Origin: Sphaerisporangium corydalis
Lineage (GTDB): Bacteria; Actinomycetota; Actinomycetes; Streptosporangiales; Streptosporangiaceae
Length of the DNA stretch: 64,000 nucleotides
Assembly: GCF_025506355.1 (NCBI RefSeq)
Contig: NZ_JANZYP010000032.1
Span: 1 to 64,000, forward strand
Reading direction: 5' to 3'
Both the position numbers and the translations under genes were made by a program. Shown here in pieces: positions 18,242 through 27,135 of the stretch. The first letter of the stretch is position 1. Every line of letters begins with the position of its first letter. The notes under the pieces are model-generated. The model worked only from the letters and a program-made list of their open reading frames with translations, did no database searches and was not told where the DNA came from.

Positions 18242-18892
18242 ATGATCAAGATCGTTGTGTTCGGCGCGGGCGGCAGGGCGGGCCGCCGCGCGGTCGCCGA
18301 GGCGGTCGCGCGGGGGCACCAGGTGAGCGCGGTCGTCCGCGACCCTGCGCGGCACCAGGACCTGGCCGGCGACGGCGTCACGGTGGTGACCGGCGACGTC
18401 ACGCGGGCCGGCAGCGTGGCCGAGGTCGCGCGGGGCCACGACGTGGCGATCAACGCCGCCTACCAGAGCGACATGTCCTCCGAGGAGTTCTTCGTGGGCG
18501 CGGCCCGCGCCCTGCTGGACGGCCTGGCGCGGGCGGAGGTCGGCCGGCTGCTGGCGGTGGGCATCGGCACGACGCTGGAGACCGCACCGGGGGTGCGGGT
18601 CATGGACGCGCCCGGCTTCCCCGAGGACGCCCGGGTGTTCTCCCTCGGGCACGTGTCCGAGCTGGAGACCTTCCGCGCGGCGGAGACCGGGCTGGACTGG
18701 GTGGTGGTCGCCCCGCCGCCGGTCGTCCTGACCGACGACGTGCCTCCTACGGGGAGATACCGGACCGCCGTCGGCGAGCTGCCGCCCGGCGGCGGCGCGG
18801 GGCCGTTCTCCTACGCGGACCTGGCCGTCGCCCTGCTCGACGAGATCGAGACCCCGAAGCACCATCGCGTGCTGCTCGGCGTGGCCCCCTGA
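18242..18892 (+). CDS. NAD(P)H-binding atypical SDR-like protein
   Basis: The 216-residue protein has the atypical SDR nucleotide motif VVFGAGGRAGRRAV at residues 5-18 and follows the NmrA/YwnB-like pattern (VVTGDVTRAGSVAEVARGHD, then LDWVVVAPPPVVLTDD near the C-terminus). It is probably a cytosolic NAD(P)H-dependent reductase or redox sensor. ATG at 18242 has GGAG nine bases upstream; the earlier in-frame ATG at 18224 lacks a good site. It sits 117 bases after the oxidase gene, in the same direction. Confidence 0.85.
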   Translation: MIKIVVFGAGGRAGRRAVAEAVARGHQVSAVVRDPARHQDLAGDGVTVVTGDVTRAGSVAEVARGHDVAINAAYQSDMSSEEFFVGAARALLDGLARAEVGRLLAVGIGTTLETAPGVRVMDAPGFPEDARVFSLGHVSELETFRAAETGLDWVVVAPPPVVLTDDVPPTGRYRTAVGELPPGGGAGPFSYADLAVALLDEIETPKHHRVLLGVAP

Positions 18893-18923
18893 CCCGCCGG
18901 CGTCCCCCGGCCGGGGCCGGGCG

Positions 18924-19175
18924 TCACTCCTCGTCCTCGCCGGTGTAGGCCTCGTACAACTCGCGGCGCAGCAGGTCGGTGCGCACCATCAGGGCGCCGA
19001 GCAGCTCCTCGTCGTTCAGGCCGTCGGTGCGCCGGAACGCCCACGACGAACGGCCCTCGTCGTCGAAGCACTTGACCAGGATGATCGCGCCCAGGGCGGT
19101 CCAGCCCTCCGGCAGCGCCGGTACGGCGAGCCCGGCCAGGGCGTCGCCCACCGGGATGTGATCGTCGTCTTCCAC
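18924..19175 (-). CDS. Conserved-looking hypothetical protein
   Basis: The 83-residue acidic cytosolic protein begins VEDDDHIPVGDALAGLAVPA and contains ILVKCFDDEGRSSWAFRRTD, then a helical end rich in Glu/Asp. GTG at 19175 has GGAG about seven bases upstream. An in-frame ATG farther up (19250) would read through two copies of a direct repeat, which argues against it. Similar short proteins occur in actinomycetes, but I cannot assign a function. Confidence 0.65.
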   Translation of the reverse strand: MEDDDHIPVGDALAGLAVPALPEGWTALGAIILVKCFDDEGRSSWAFRRTDGLNDEELLGALMVRTDLLRRELYEAYTGEDEE

Positions 19176-19189
19176 CGTGACTCTCCCAA

Positions 19190-19233
19190 GGTGTCCGAAC
19201 TCCGTCGGACAAGGGTGTCCGAACTCCGTCGGA
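19190..19233. promoter_or_regulatory. Two identical 20-bp repeats with internal dyad
   Basis: GGTGTCCGAACTCCGTCGGA occurs at 19190-19209 and again at 19214-19233. Each copy contains the inverted pair TCCGA/TCGGA. The copies are 24 bp apart and lie directly upstream of the start of the 83-aa gene. The arrangement resembles a duplicated operator, but no cognate regulator is evident. Confidence 0.55.
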
Positions 19234-19304
19234 GATCGTCCCATCACCACCTTACGGTCACCTCGGTGGCCGGGTCACACCCGCTCCAGGCCAGGGCCGT
19301 GCCG

Positions 19305-20444
19305 TCATCGTCCCTGGTCACCGCCTCGCCGTCCGGAAAGCCACAGTGCCAGGGCGATGCCGAGGTAGGGAACGGCGGCCAGCCCGAACAGCGGCCCCGG
19401 CCCGGCCCGCTCGGACGCCAGGCCGTACGCCGCGTAGATGAGCACCGCCGCCACGTCGGTGCCGAAGCCGGCCATGGACGTCACCGTGGCCCGGGCCGCG
19501 TCGGTGATCCGTTCCTGCAGCCGGGTCTCGGCGGCGGTCATCGCCCACTGGAAGGCGCCGTAGGCGGCGGCGACCAGCGTCATCCCCCACGGGCTGCCGC
19601 CCACCGCGCCCACGGCCAGCAGGACGGCGGCGGCGGCCAGCACCGGCGCGGCCCAGCGGGTGCCGCGCCCGGCGAGCCATCCGCCGATGGCGGACCCGAT
19701 GGTGACCAGGAGGACGAGCAGCGGGACCGTGGACGCGTCGACGCCGGTCGCCTCGGCGAGCAGGGGGATGTACTCGTCCAGGGCGCCGGTGCTGGAGATC
19801 GCCGTGACGAGCACGAGCGCGCTACGGACCCGGGGCGAACGCCGCACCTCCGCGATGCCCTCCCGGAGCACCTTCACGAAGCCGTCCTCGTGCTCCTGGG
19901 GGGCACGGGACTCGGGGAACGTCCATCCGGCGAGCGACCCGAGCAGGGGCACGGCGACGCTGGCGACGCCGAGCGCCAGGTAGCCGCCGGCCGCGAGGAC
20001 CGGGGCGGCCACCGCGGACGCCACCATCACGGCCGTCATGCCGACCGCCTCGGACCTGCCCATGAGCCGCGCGTACGACTCCGCGGCGCCCACCCGGTCC
20101 AGTTCCTCGTACACGAGCGCCTGAAGGGTGCCCGAGCGCAGCGCGCCGCCCGCGCCCCACAGCATGAAGCCGATCGCGAAGGCGAGGTAGGACGGGAAGA
20201 ACGTCCAGGTGGCGAAGCCCGCCGAGCACAGGACAGGGGCGACCACCAGCAGACGCCTGCGGGAGAAGACGTCGGCCCACAGGCCCGAGGGCACCTCCAG
20301 CGCGATGGCCGTGACCGACCAGATCACGAACAGCGAGGAGATCTCGGCGGTGGACAGCCCCGTGTCGGCGAACAGCACCGCGTAGACGGGGTACAGCAGG
20401 ACGAAGTCCTGCGAGAACGCGTAGGCATAGAGCCTGCGCGCCAA
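19305..20444 (-). CDS. MFS transporter
   Basis: The 379-residue polytopic membrane protein has the size and helix pattern of a compact 12-helix major-facilitator transporter. The motif-A-like loop after helix 2 is GLWADVFSRRRLLVV. The only available start is a TTG at 20444; a stop lies seven codons upstream in frame. The product then begins MARRLYAYAFSQDFVLLYPV. It is divergent from a TetR gene, with an 18-bp palindrome between, so it is probably a repressed efflux pump. The substrate is unknown. Confidence 0.85.
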   Translation of the reverse strand: MARRLYAYAFSQDFVLLYPVYAVLFADTGLSTAEISSLFVIWSVTAIALEVPSGLWADVFSRRRLLVVAPVLCSAGFATWTFFPSYLAFAIGFMLWGAGGALRSGTLQALVYEELDRVGAAESYARLMGRSEAVGMTAVMVASAVAAPVLAAGGYLALGVASVAVPLLGSLAGWTFPESRAPQEHEDGFVKVLREGIAEVRRSPRVRSALVLVTAISSTGALDEYIPLLAEATGVDASTVPLLVLLVTIGSAIGGWLAGRGTRWAAPVLAAAAVLLAVGAVGGSPWGMTLVAAAYGAFQWAMTAAETRLQERITDAARATVTSMAGFGTDVAAVLIYAAYGLASERAGPGPLFGLAAVPYLGIALALWLSGRRGGDQGR

Positions 20445-20494
20445 TCTCGACTCAGGTGAAGATCATTGTCGCCAGGTCATGGCAGCACCTTAGC

Positions 20495-20512
20495 CGTCAC
20501 CGCGCGGTGACG
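20495..20512. promoter_or_regulatory. 18-bp perfect palindrome between MFS and TetR genes
   Basis: CGTCACCGCGCGGTGACG is a perfect inverted repeat located 51 bases from the MFS start and 11 bases from the TetR start. Position and symmetry are those expected for an operator through which the TetR protein controls both divergent genes. Confidence 0.7.
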
Positions 20513-20522
20513 AAAGCGAATT

Positions 20523-21143
20523 ATGATCGGCCGCATGATGCCGGAGCCCGAGGCGGGTAAGCCGTTGCGGGCCGACGCCAGGCGCAACCGGGCGCGGGTG
20601 CTGGAGGCGGCAGGCGCCGTCTTCGCGGCCAGGGGCGTCGCGGCGTCCACCGAAGAGGTCGCCCGCGAGGCCGGGGTCGGCATCGGCACGGTCTTCCGGC
20701 ACTTCCCGACCAAGGAGGCGCTGCTCGCGGCCGTCCTGGTCGACGTCCTGCGCGCGCTGGCCGACCAGGCGGAGGCGCTGGCCACCGCCCCCGACGCGGG
20801 CGGCGCGTTCTTCGGGTTCTTCACCCGCGTGGTGGAGCGGTCGAACACCAAGAACCTGTACGCCGACGTGCTGGCCGAGGCCGGTGTCGACGTGACGGCG
20901 GCGACGGCCGTCATCGCGCGGCGCCTGCGCGCCGCGCTGGCCGTCCTGCTGGACCGCGCCCAGCGGGCGGGGGAGGTGCGCGGCGACGTCCGCGTGCCCG
21001 AACTGCTGGCGCTGATGGTCGGCGCCTCGCGCACGGCGGGGTACGCCGCGAACGACCCTGACGTGCGCGTCCGTGCCCTGGCGATCCTCTTCGACGGCCT
21101 GCGGGCGCCCGGATATCCAGGTGCGGAAGGGCGCTCGCAGTAG
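20523..21143 (+). CDS. TetR/AcrR-family transcriptional regulator
   Basis: The protein has about 206 residues (202 if the second ATG at 20535 is used). Its N-terminal TetR helix-turn-helix spans residues about 20-65: RARVLEAAGAVFAARGVAAS, then EVAREAGVGIGTVFRHFPTK. The C-terminal ligand domain is of the TetR_C_11/SbtR-like type, with MVGASRTAGYA near its end. It is divergent from the MFS gene and is its likely local repressor, acting at the palindrome in the shared promoter region. Confidence 0.9.
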   Translation: MIGRMMPEPEAGKPLRADARRNRARVLEAAGAVFAARGVAASTEEVAREAGVGIGTVFRHFPTKEALLAAVLVDVLRALADQAEALATAPDAGGAFFGFFTRVVERSNTKNLYADVLAEAGVDVTAATAVIARRLRAALAVLLDRAQRAGEVRGDVRVPELLALMVGASRTAGYAANDPDVRVRALAILFDGLRAPGYPGAEGRSQ

Positions 21144-21177
21144 GTAACCTCCGCGAGAAGGTTGGGAGAGGATCGTC

Positions 21178-22788
21178 GTGTCGCATGTCGAGGTCGGCCG
21201 TCTGACGTATGTACTGCCGGATGGCCGCCCGTTGCTGAACGAGGTCTCCTTCCGCGTCGGGGAGGGCGTCAAGGCGGCCCTGGTCGGGCCGAACGGCGCG
21301 GGCAAGACCACGCTCATGCGCCTGATCGCGGGCGACGTGCGGCCGGTCGAGGGCAGCGTCGCCAGCTCCGGCGGGCTCGGCATCATGCGCCAGTTCATCG
21401 GCAGCATCCGCGACGACCGCACCGTCCACGACCTGTTGCTGTCGGTCGCGCCCCAGCGGGTGCGCGAGTCGGCGCGGCGGCTGGAGGAGTCCGAGCTCGC
21501 CATGATGGAGCGCGACGACGAGAAGACCCAGATGCGCTACGCCCAGGCGATCACGGACTACACCGACGCCGGCGGCTACGACATCGAGGTGCTCTGGGAC
21601 ACCTGCACGATCGCCGCGCTCGGCGCGCCGTACGACAACGTGAAGTACCGCGAGGTCAACACCCTGTCGGGCGGCGAGCAGAAGCGGCTGGTGCTGGAGG
21701 CGCTGCTGCGCGGGCCCGACCAGACCCTCCTGCTGGACGAGCCCGACAACTACCTGGACGTACCGGGCAAGCTCTGGCTCGAACAGGCGCTCAGGGAGAC
21801 CTCGAAGACGGTCCTGCTCGTCTCCCACGACCGGCAGCTCCTGGCCAACGCCGCCGACCGCATCGTCACCGTCGAGTCCGGCAACGTGTGGATCCACGGC
21901 GGCGGTTTCACCACCTACGCGGTGGCCCGCAGAGAGCGCAACGAGCGCCTGGACGAGCTGCGCCGCCGCTGGGACGAGGAGCACGACAAGATCAAGCGCC
22001 TGGTCGTCATGCTCAAGCAGAAGGCCATGTACAACGACGGCATGGCACCGGCCTACCACGCCGCCCAGACCCGCCTGCGGCGGTTCGAGGAGGCCGGGCC
22101 GCCCGAGGTGGCGCCGAAGGACCAGATGATCACCATGCGGCTGCGCGGCGGCCGCACGGGCAAGCGGGCGGTGATCTGCGAGGGCCTGGAGCTCACCGGC
22201 CTGATGCGGCCGTTCGACCTGGAGATCTGGTACGGGGAGCGGGTCGCCGTGCTCGGGTCCAACGGGTCGGGCAAGTCCCACTTCCTGCGGCTCGTCGCGG
22301 GTGAGGAGGTCCGGCACACCGGTGTCGCGCGGCTCGGGGCTCGGGTCGTCCCCGGGCACTTCGCCCAGACGCACGCGCGGCCGGAGCTCCAGGGGCGCAC
22401 GCCCTGCGAGATCGTCATGACCGAGCACGCCCGGCTGAAGAACGAGGCGATGAAGGCGCTGGCGCGGTACGAGCTCGCGGGAAGCATCGCCGAGCAGCGC
22501 TTCGAGACGCTGTCCGGCGGCCAGCAGGCCCGGCTGCAGATCCTGCTGCTGGAGCTGTCCGGCGCGACGCTGCTGCTGCTCGACGAGCCGACCGACAACC
22601 TCGACCTCGCCAGCGCGGAGGCGCTGCAGGAGGGCTTGGACCAGTTCGCGGGCACGGTGCTGGCGGTCACCCACGACCGCTGGTTCGCGGCCGACTTCGA
22701 CCGCTACCTCGTCTTCGGCGCCGACGGCCGGGTGTACGAGGCGCCGCAGCCGGTGTGGGACGAGGCGCGGGTGGTCCGCGAACGCTGA
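21178..22788 (+). CDS. ABC-F family ATPase
   Basis: The 536-residue soluble protein contains two ABC ATPase domains and no membrane part, the mark of ABC-F proteins, which act on ribosomes (translation factors or antibiotic protection). Domain 1 has Walker A GPNGAGKT (37-44), signature LSGGEQKR and Walker B LLLDEPDNYLD. Domain 2 has GSNGSGKS, LSGGQQAR and LLLLDEPTDNLDL. DNYLD in place of TNHLD in domain 1 is a variant seen in actinobacterial members. The interdomain linker is charged and of ordinary length. GTG at 21178 follows GGGAGAGG. Resistance activity cannot be claimed from sequence alone. Confidence 0.92.
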   Translation: MSHVEVGRLTYVLPDGRPLLNEVSFRVGEGVKAALVGPNGAGKTTLMRLIAGDVRPVEGSVASSGGLGIMRQFIGSIRDDRTVHDLLLSVAPQRVRESARRLEESELAMMERDDEKTQMRYAQAITDYTDAGGYDIEVLWDTCTIAALGAPYDNVKYREVNTLSGGEQKRLVLEALLRGPDQTLLLDEPDNYLDVPGKLWLEQALRETSKTVLLVSHDRQLLANAADRIVTVESGNVWIHGGGFTTYAVARRERNERLDELRRRWDEEHDKIKRLVVMLKQKAMYNDGMAPAYHAAQTRLRRFEEAGPPEVAPKDQMITMRLRGGRTGKRAVICEGLELTGLMRPFDLEIWYGERVAVLGSNGSGKSHFLRLVAGEEVRHTGVARLGARVVPGHFAQTHARPELQGRTPCEIVMTEHARLKNEAMKALARYELAGSIAEQRFETLSGGQQARLQILLLELSGATLLLLDEPTDNLDLASAEALQEGLDQFAGTVLAVTHDRWFAADFDRYLVFGADGRVYEAPQPVWDEARVVRER

Positions 22789-22918
22789 GCGCGGGCCGCG
22801 CCCGTGTCCGCGGCCGGCGCGCGGACACACCGGGCGCAGGCATATGGCCGTTAAAGGTTCCGTACGCCGCGCGCGTGTCGGAGGAATCGCCGCCGACTAA
22901 CCGGGTTATGACGGCTTT

Positions 22919-23740
22919 GTGACCCAGCGTAGTCGAAACACGACAGCACTCGCACTCGGGCTCGGAGTGGCCGCGGCGGCGTCGCTCCTGACCGGGTGCG
23001 GCGGCGAGCAGCAGCCGAAGCAGGCGCTCAAACCGCTCGTGATCAAGGAGCAGACGTCGACGGTCACCCAGGGGACCGGCGGTTTCGTGGTGACCTGGGC
23101 CGGTGTGATCAGCAACCCGAACCGGTGGTACTTCGGCGAGAACATCGCCGCGACCATCGTCGGGCGCGACGCGGCCGGCAAGGAGGTCGTCCGCATGGAG
23201 CAGCCTCTGGACGCCGTGCCCCCGGCCGGTTCGCTCAAGTTCACCGGCCAGGCCATGGCCTCGTCCAAGCCGGTCGACGTGAAGGTGGCCTACAAGCCGG
23301 CCCAGTGGCGGCGGGCGGGGCGGATCCCGTCGGCGTTCGTGCCCTTCCCGATCTCGGCGTCCAACACCGAGAAGCTGGGCAACGGGTCCTACCTGGTGAC
23401 CGGCGCGGTCGGGAACCCGTACCAGAAGGCGGCGACCAGCCTGGTGGTGACGGCGCTGCTGCGCGACAGGGCCGGGCGGCTCGTCGGCGGGGCCAGCACC
23501 TACGTGGACGACGTGCGGGCGGGCTCGCCACGCAGGTTCGTCCTCACCGTGGACAGCCTGAACGGCACGGGGCCGGTGGCGCACGCGGACATCACCGCGC
23601 GGACCTGGGGTTCCAGCGGCCGGCCGTACGAGGAGCTCGCGATGAGCGGGGCGCTGCCGCCCAGCACCGACAGACCGAAGACGCCGCCGTTCGCCAGGGA
23701 CCGCGGGTACCAGGCGATGCCGGTCGACCGCCGTCCGTGA
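22919..23740 (+). CDS. Lipoprotein of unknown function
   Basis: The 273-residue product has a lipoprotein signal ending in LLTGC (Cys about residue 27). The mature part is beta-rich and looks like two related Ig-like or FxLYD-type domains: GGFVVTWAGVISNPNRWYFG and YLVTGAVGNPYQKAATSLVV each start with a 'value plus Asn-Pro' strand. It is probably outer-face anchored. The GTG at 22919 has a poor ribosome site, and the gene could use a leaderless or weak start. No partner gene is evident. Confidence 0.7.
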   Translation: MTQRSRNTTALALGLGVAAAASLLTGCGGEQQPKQALKPLVIKEQTSTVTQGTGGFVVTWAGVISNPNRWYFGENIAATIVGRDAAGKEVVRMEQPLDAVPPAGSLKFTGQAMASSKPVDVKVAYKPAQWRRAGRIPSAFVPFPISASNTEKLGNGSYLVTGAVGNPYQKAATSLVVTALLRDRAGRLVGGASTYVDDVRAGSPRRFVLTVDSLNGTGPVAHADITARTWGSSGRPYEELAMSGALPPSTDRPKTPPFARDRGYQAMPVDRRP

Positions 23741-23826
23741 GCGCCGGGCTGACGATTCCCACTACCGGTGGCGACCGGCCCGCCCCTCTATGGATCTTGA
23801 AATCACCGGCGGGTTACGGTACGTAC

Positions 23827-24954
23827 ATGACATCCCCCCGGATTGTTCTCTTCGGCGCCACCGGGTTCACCGGCCGGCTCACCGTCGAGGCGCTTCTGGC
23901 CCGCGGCGCCCACCCTCTGCTGGCCGGGCGTGATCCGGCGCGGCTGGAGGCGCTGGCGTCGTCGCTGCCGGTCGAGCTGCGGACCGCGGTCGCCGACGTC
24001 AACCGTCCCGCGACGCTCAGGCGGCTGATCGAGCCGGGCAACGTGCTGATCTCCACCGTGGGGCCGTTCGCCCGGTGGGGGGAGCCCGCCGTGGAGGCGG
24101 CGATCGAGGCGGGCGGGGTCTATCTCGACTCCACGGGCGAGCAGACGTTCATCCGGCGGATCTTCCAGCGGTACGGGCCGGCCGCCGCGGCGTCGGGCAC
24201 GACGCTGCTCACCGCTTTCGGATACGACTACGTGCCGGGGAACGTCGCGGCCTCGCTCGCGCTGGAGAAGGCGGGCCCCGAGGCGGTCCGAGTGGATATT
24301 GGATATTTTGTACAAGGTAATGCCGCTCGCCGGGCCAGTGCGGGAACCCGGGCCTCGGCGCTCGGAATGGTCCTGGAACCGATGTACGGATTCAGGGACG
24401 GCCGCATTCTCCGCGACCACGGGCGCACCAGGGTCTTCACCGTGGACGGCGACCGCAGGCATGGGCTGTCGGTGGGGGCGTCCGAGCATTTCGCCCTGCC
24501 GCGCACGCATTCGGGGCTCAGCGAGGTCAACGTGTACCTGGGCTGGCTCGGCGCGCTGACCCGGGCCGCGGGGGTGCTGTCCCGGGCCACGCCCTACATC
24601 GCGGCGGTGCCCGGCGCCAAGCGGGTCACGCACGCGCTCGCCGACCGGGTGATCCGGTCGGCGGTCCGTGAGGACCCCACGGCGGCCCGGGACGAGCCCG
24701 CCGCGTCCCGGGGTGAGGGGGTCTCGATGCAGATCGTGGCCGAGGCCTATGACCGGGGCGGCAGGAGGCTCGCCTCGGTGGAGATGCACGGCGGCGACCC
24801 GTACGACTTCACCGCGCGTGCGCTGGCGTGGGCCGCCATCACCGCCGCGACGGACGGAGTCGGGGCCACCGGAGCGGTGGGACCCGTGGAGGCCTTCGGC
24901 CTCGCGCCCCTGGTGCGCGGTTGCGCGGAGGCGGGGCTGCACGCCGTGGCGTGA
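23827..24954 (+). CDS. Saccharopine-dehydrogenase-like NAD(P)-binding protein
   Basis: The 375-residue protein has a Rossmann start, IVLFGATGFTGRLTVEALLA, and the VLISTVGPFARWGEPAVEAA helix-strand typical of the saccharopine-dehydrogenase-like oxidoreductase/trans-acting enoyl reductase group. That group contains lipid-modifying reductases of mycobacteria. It lacks an evident membrane helix at the end. ATG at 23827 is preceded by no strong ribosome site. The substrate is unknown; no lipid or polyketide genes are next to it. Confidence 0.85.
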   Translation: MTSPRIVLFGATGFTGRLTVEALLARGAHPLLAGRDPARLEALASSLPVELRTAVADVNRPATLRRLIEPGNVLISTVGPFARWGEPAVEAAIEAGGVYLDSTGEQTFIRRIFQRYGPAAAASGTTLLTAFGYDYVPGNVAASLALEKAGPEAVRVDIGYFVQGNAARRASAGTRASALGMVLEPMYGFRDGRILRDHGRTRVFTVDGDRRHGLSVGASEHFALPRTHSGLSEVNVYLGWLGALTRAAGVLSRATPYIAAVPGAKRVTHALADRVIRSAVREDPTAARDEPAASRGEGVSMQIVAEAYDRGGRRLASVEMHGGDPYDFTARALAWAAITAATDGVGATGAVGPVEAFGLAPLVRGCAEAGLHAVA

Positions 24955-25006
24955 CCGTTCGCCCCGCCCACCGCCCGCTCGGTCGCCCACCGACCACCGG
25001 TCACCC

Positions 25007-25055
25007 ACCGCCCGTCGCTCACCGCCCGTCGCTCACCGCCCGTCGCTCACCGCCC
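25007..25055. repeat. 14-bp tandem repeat in a 408-base spacer
   Basis: ACCGCCCGTCGCTC is repeated three times exactly (25007-25048) with a partial fourth copy, and related ACCG/TCACCGCCC units precede it from 24968. The rest of the spacer 24955-25362 holds no gene. It turns AT-rich from about 25220, where the promoter of the next gene should lie. Confidence 0.75.
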
Positions 25056-25362
25056 AGCCGCCGTGCAGCGCTCATCGCCCGGCGGTGAGCGGGCGGGTCA
25101 TGCGAAATGCGGGATTTTGTGAAACGGTGGCCCCGCGATTATCGGCCGCGCAAGCGCGTCGGAAAAAGGGGGAGTCCGCCACCTCTGTCACCTGTGCTTC
25201 CCCTGCCGCGCCCATCAATGGTGATATGTCGAATTAGATGAGCATATGGTCGGCGGCGCTGGTAAACAATCTTGCTGGCTTTCATTACGGTATTAATACA
25301 ACGCCGGTCATTGTCCGGGAAACGGTGGAGCGAGCAGTTACCGAGCCTTTACTGTCGGTTAC

Positions 25363-27135
25363 ATGAATGACAGCGTCCTGGTCGAGGCACTCCGGGCCCG
25401 CGATCCTGGTGCCCTCGCTGCCCTCTACGACTCCTACGCCGAGAGCATCTACAGATACGCCTGGGCCCTGCTCGAAAGCTCCGACAGCGCGCAGGTCGCG
25501 CTGCGTGACACCTTGATCGCCGCGGAGGCGCACGTCCACGCCCTCGCCGACCCCGAGCGGCTGCGCGTCTGGCTCTACGCGCTGGCGCGGGGCGAGAGCC
25601 TGCGCAGGCGGCCGGCCCCGCCGCCCGACGTCGACGCGACGAGGCCGACCACCCCGGTGCCGGAGACGGGCGACGGCGACCTGCGGGTGGTCGCCGTGAA
25701 CGCTGTCGGCGCCCTGCCGGACGACGAGCGGGAGATCCTCGACCTGCTCACCCGGCACGCCATCCCCGAGGACGAGCTGGCCGCCGTGCTCGGGACCACC
25801 GGCGAGGAGGCGGACCGGCTGCGCGCCGCGTCCGCCGCCCACCTCCAGGACCTGGTCACCGCCGAGATCCTCGCGCGCGACTCCCCCCGCGACTGCGAGG
25901 AACGGGCGGAGATCCTCGCGGGGCTCCCCGGCGGGCTCGACGGTGAGACGCGGGAGGCGCTGCTCACGCACGCCGCCGGCTGCGACACCTGCGCGCCCCA
26001 CCTGGAGCGGCAGGTCTCCCCGGCCAAGGTCTTCGGCCTGCTGCCCTGGCCCGTGCTGCCCGAGACCCTGCGCGTGCGGGTGATGAGCTGCTTCATCGAC
26101 CCCGAGCTGGTCCCCTACCGGCGGTTCGTCGCGCGTCGGACGGGGTTGCTCGACGGCGCCGGGTTTCCCGCTCGGCCGGCCAAAGGGCATCGGCGATGGC
26201 CTCAGGCTCTTGCGGGCGCTGTGGCGGCGGTCGCGATCGTCACCGCCGCCATAATCCTGGCCGCCTCGCTGCGCGAGGTGGACGACCCGCTCTCGCAGAG
26301 CGCGTTCGGCGCCGCCTTCCCGCCGGCCCCGGCCTCCGGCGCCGGCGGCACCCCGGCGCCGCCCGAACCCACCGGGCGCCGCCTGGCCGAGCACGAGAAG
26401 GTGCCCGAGCCTCGCGGCACCGCCCTGACGGCCCCCGCGGCGGCTCCCGGGTCCGCCGTCCCGGTGCCGGTCGCCGTCGCGCGGCCCGGCCGGAACGCGT
26501 CCGCCGCGCCCGCGCGCCTGCCGGCGCCGTCGCCCGCCGCGTCCGTGCCGGTCCCGAGCAGGGTCGCCTCGCCGCCGGCCTCCCCGACGGCGACGCCCGC
26601 GCCCAGCGGGGTCGCCCCGCCCACGGCGCCCGCCCCGCCGTCCCCGGCGCCGAGCGGGCGGCCGTCCGCCGTGCCGAGCCCGACGGTGAGCCACCAGCAC
26701 GGCCCCGTGCCCCCCCCCCGCCCCCCCCGCCCCCCCCCCCCGCCCCCCCCCCCCCCCCCCCCGGACCCCCCCGACCCCTCTCCTCCCGGCACGCCCGCCC
26801 CTTCGGCGTCCGCGCCCTCCGAGGGCCCGCCCTCGGCGCCGCCCCCGGCCCGGCACCACGCCCGCCGTGCGTCCGGCCACGGGCCGTCCGGGAACGGGAA
26901 GGGGAACGGGGGCACAGCGGCGCCCACCGCCACGGGAGACCCGGCGGCTCCTGACACGGGAAACCCGGGGTCCACCGATACGGGAAGCCCGGGGGCTACC
27001 GGCACGGGAAGCTCCAGGTCCGGTGGCACGGGAAGTCCGGCGTCCGGTGGCTCGGGAGGCCCGACGGCCGGTCAGGGTCCCGAGGCGGCGCCGGAGACGC
27101 CGGCGGCCACGGGGGCTCGTGTTCACCGTCCGTGA
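25363..27135 (+). CDS. Sigma-like/zinc anti-sigma-like transmembrane fusion protein
   Basis: The 590-residue product combines several parts. Residues 1-85 resemble sigma-70 region 2 (ALAALYDSYAESIYRYAWAL, then LRVWLYALARGESLRR). Residues about 110-165 resemble region 4 (LPDDEREILDLLTRHAIPED). Residues about 175-215 contain H-AAG-C-DT-C, the HxxxCxxC signature of zinc anti-sigma domains. A single TM helix follows near residue 285-310 (ALAGAVAAVAIVTAAIILAA). The rest, about 280 residues, is Pro/Ala/Ser-rich and presumably extracytoplasmic, with a poly-Pro run and six 8-residue TGxPG-type repeats. It could be a membrane-tethered regulator. ATG at 25363 lacks a strong ribosome site. The DNA-binding parts are degenerate, so active sigma function is uncertain. 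Confidence 0.75.
   Translation: MNDSVLVEALRARDPGALAALYDSYAESIYRYAWALLESSDSAQVALRDTLIAAEAHVHALADPERLRVWLYALARGESLRRRPAPPPDVDATRPTTPVPETGDGDLRVVAVNAVGALPDDEREILDLLTRHAIPEDELAAVLGTTGEEADRLRAASAAHLQDLVTAEILARDSPRDCEERAEILAGLPGGLDGETREALLTHAAGCDTCAPHLERQVSPAKVFGLLPWPVLPETLRVRVMSCFIDPELVPYRRFVARRTGLLDGAGFPARPAKGHRRWPQALAGAVAAVAIVTAAIILAASLREVDDPLSQSAFGAAFPPAPASGAGGTPAPPEPTGRRLAEHEKVPEPRGTALTAPAAAPGSAVPVPVAVARPGRNASAAPARLPAPSPAASVPVPSRVASPPASPTATPAPSGVAPPTAPAPPSPAPSGRPSAVPSPTVSHQHGPVPPPRPPRPPPPPPPPPPPDPPDPSPPGTPAPSASAPSEGPPSAPPPARHHARRASGHGPSGNGKGNGGTAAPTATGDPAAPDTGNPGSTDTGSPGATGTGSSRSGGTGSPASGGSGGPTAGQGPEAAPETPAATGARVHRP
26710..26762. repeat. Coding poly-C tract
   Basis: Runs of 8 to 20 C residues interrupted by single G bases encode a polyproline/Arg-Pro stretch in the sigma-like fusion protein. 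The reading frame after the tract keeps GC-rich third positions and the 8-residue repeats, supporting the frame as assembled. A length change of one or two bases would alter the whole C-terminal tail. Confidence 0.7.
26929..27072 (+). repeat. Six in-frame 24-bp repeats
   Basis: Each 24-base unit resembles GGCACGGGAAGTCCGG plus a variable end and encodes an octapeptide of the type DTGSPGAT, GTGSPASG or GSGGPTAG. The array gives the tail of the sigma-like fusion protein a regular, flexible Gly/Thr/Pro extension, comparable to wall-spanning linkers of surface proteins. Confidence 0.75.

Noticed and set aside
24968-25055. Short direct repeats considered as a CRISPR array
   Set aside because: 14-bp units are contiguous with no spacers; no cas genes in the window.
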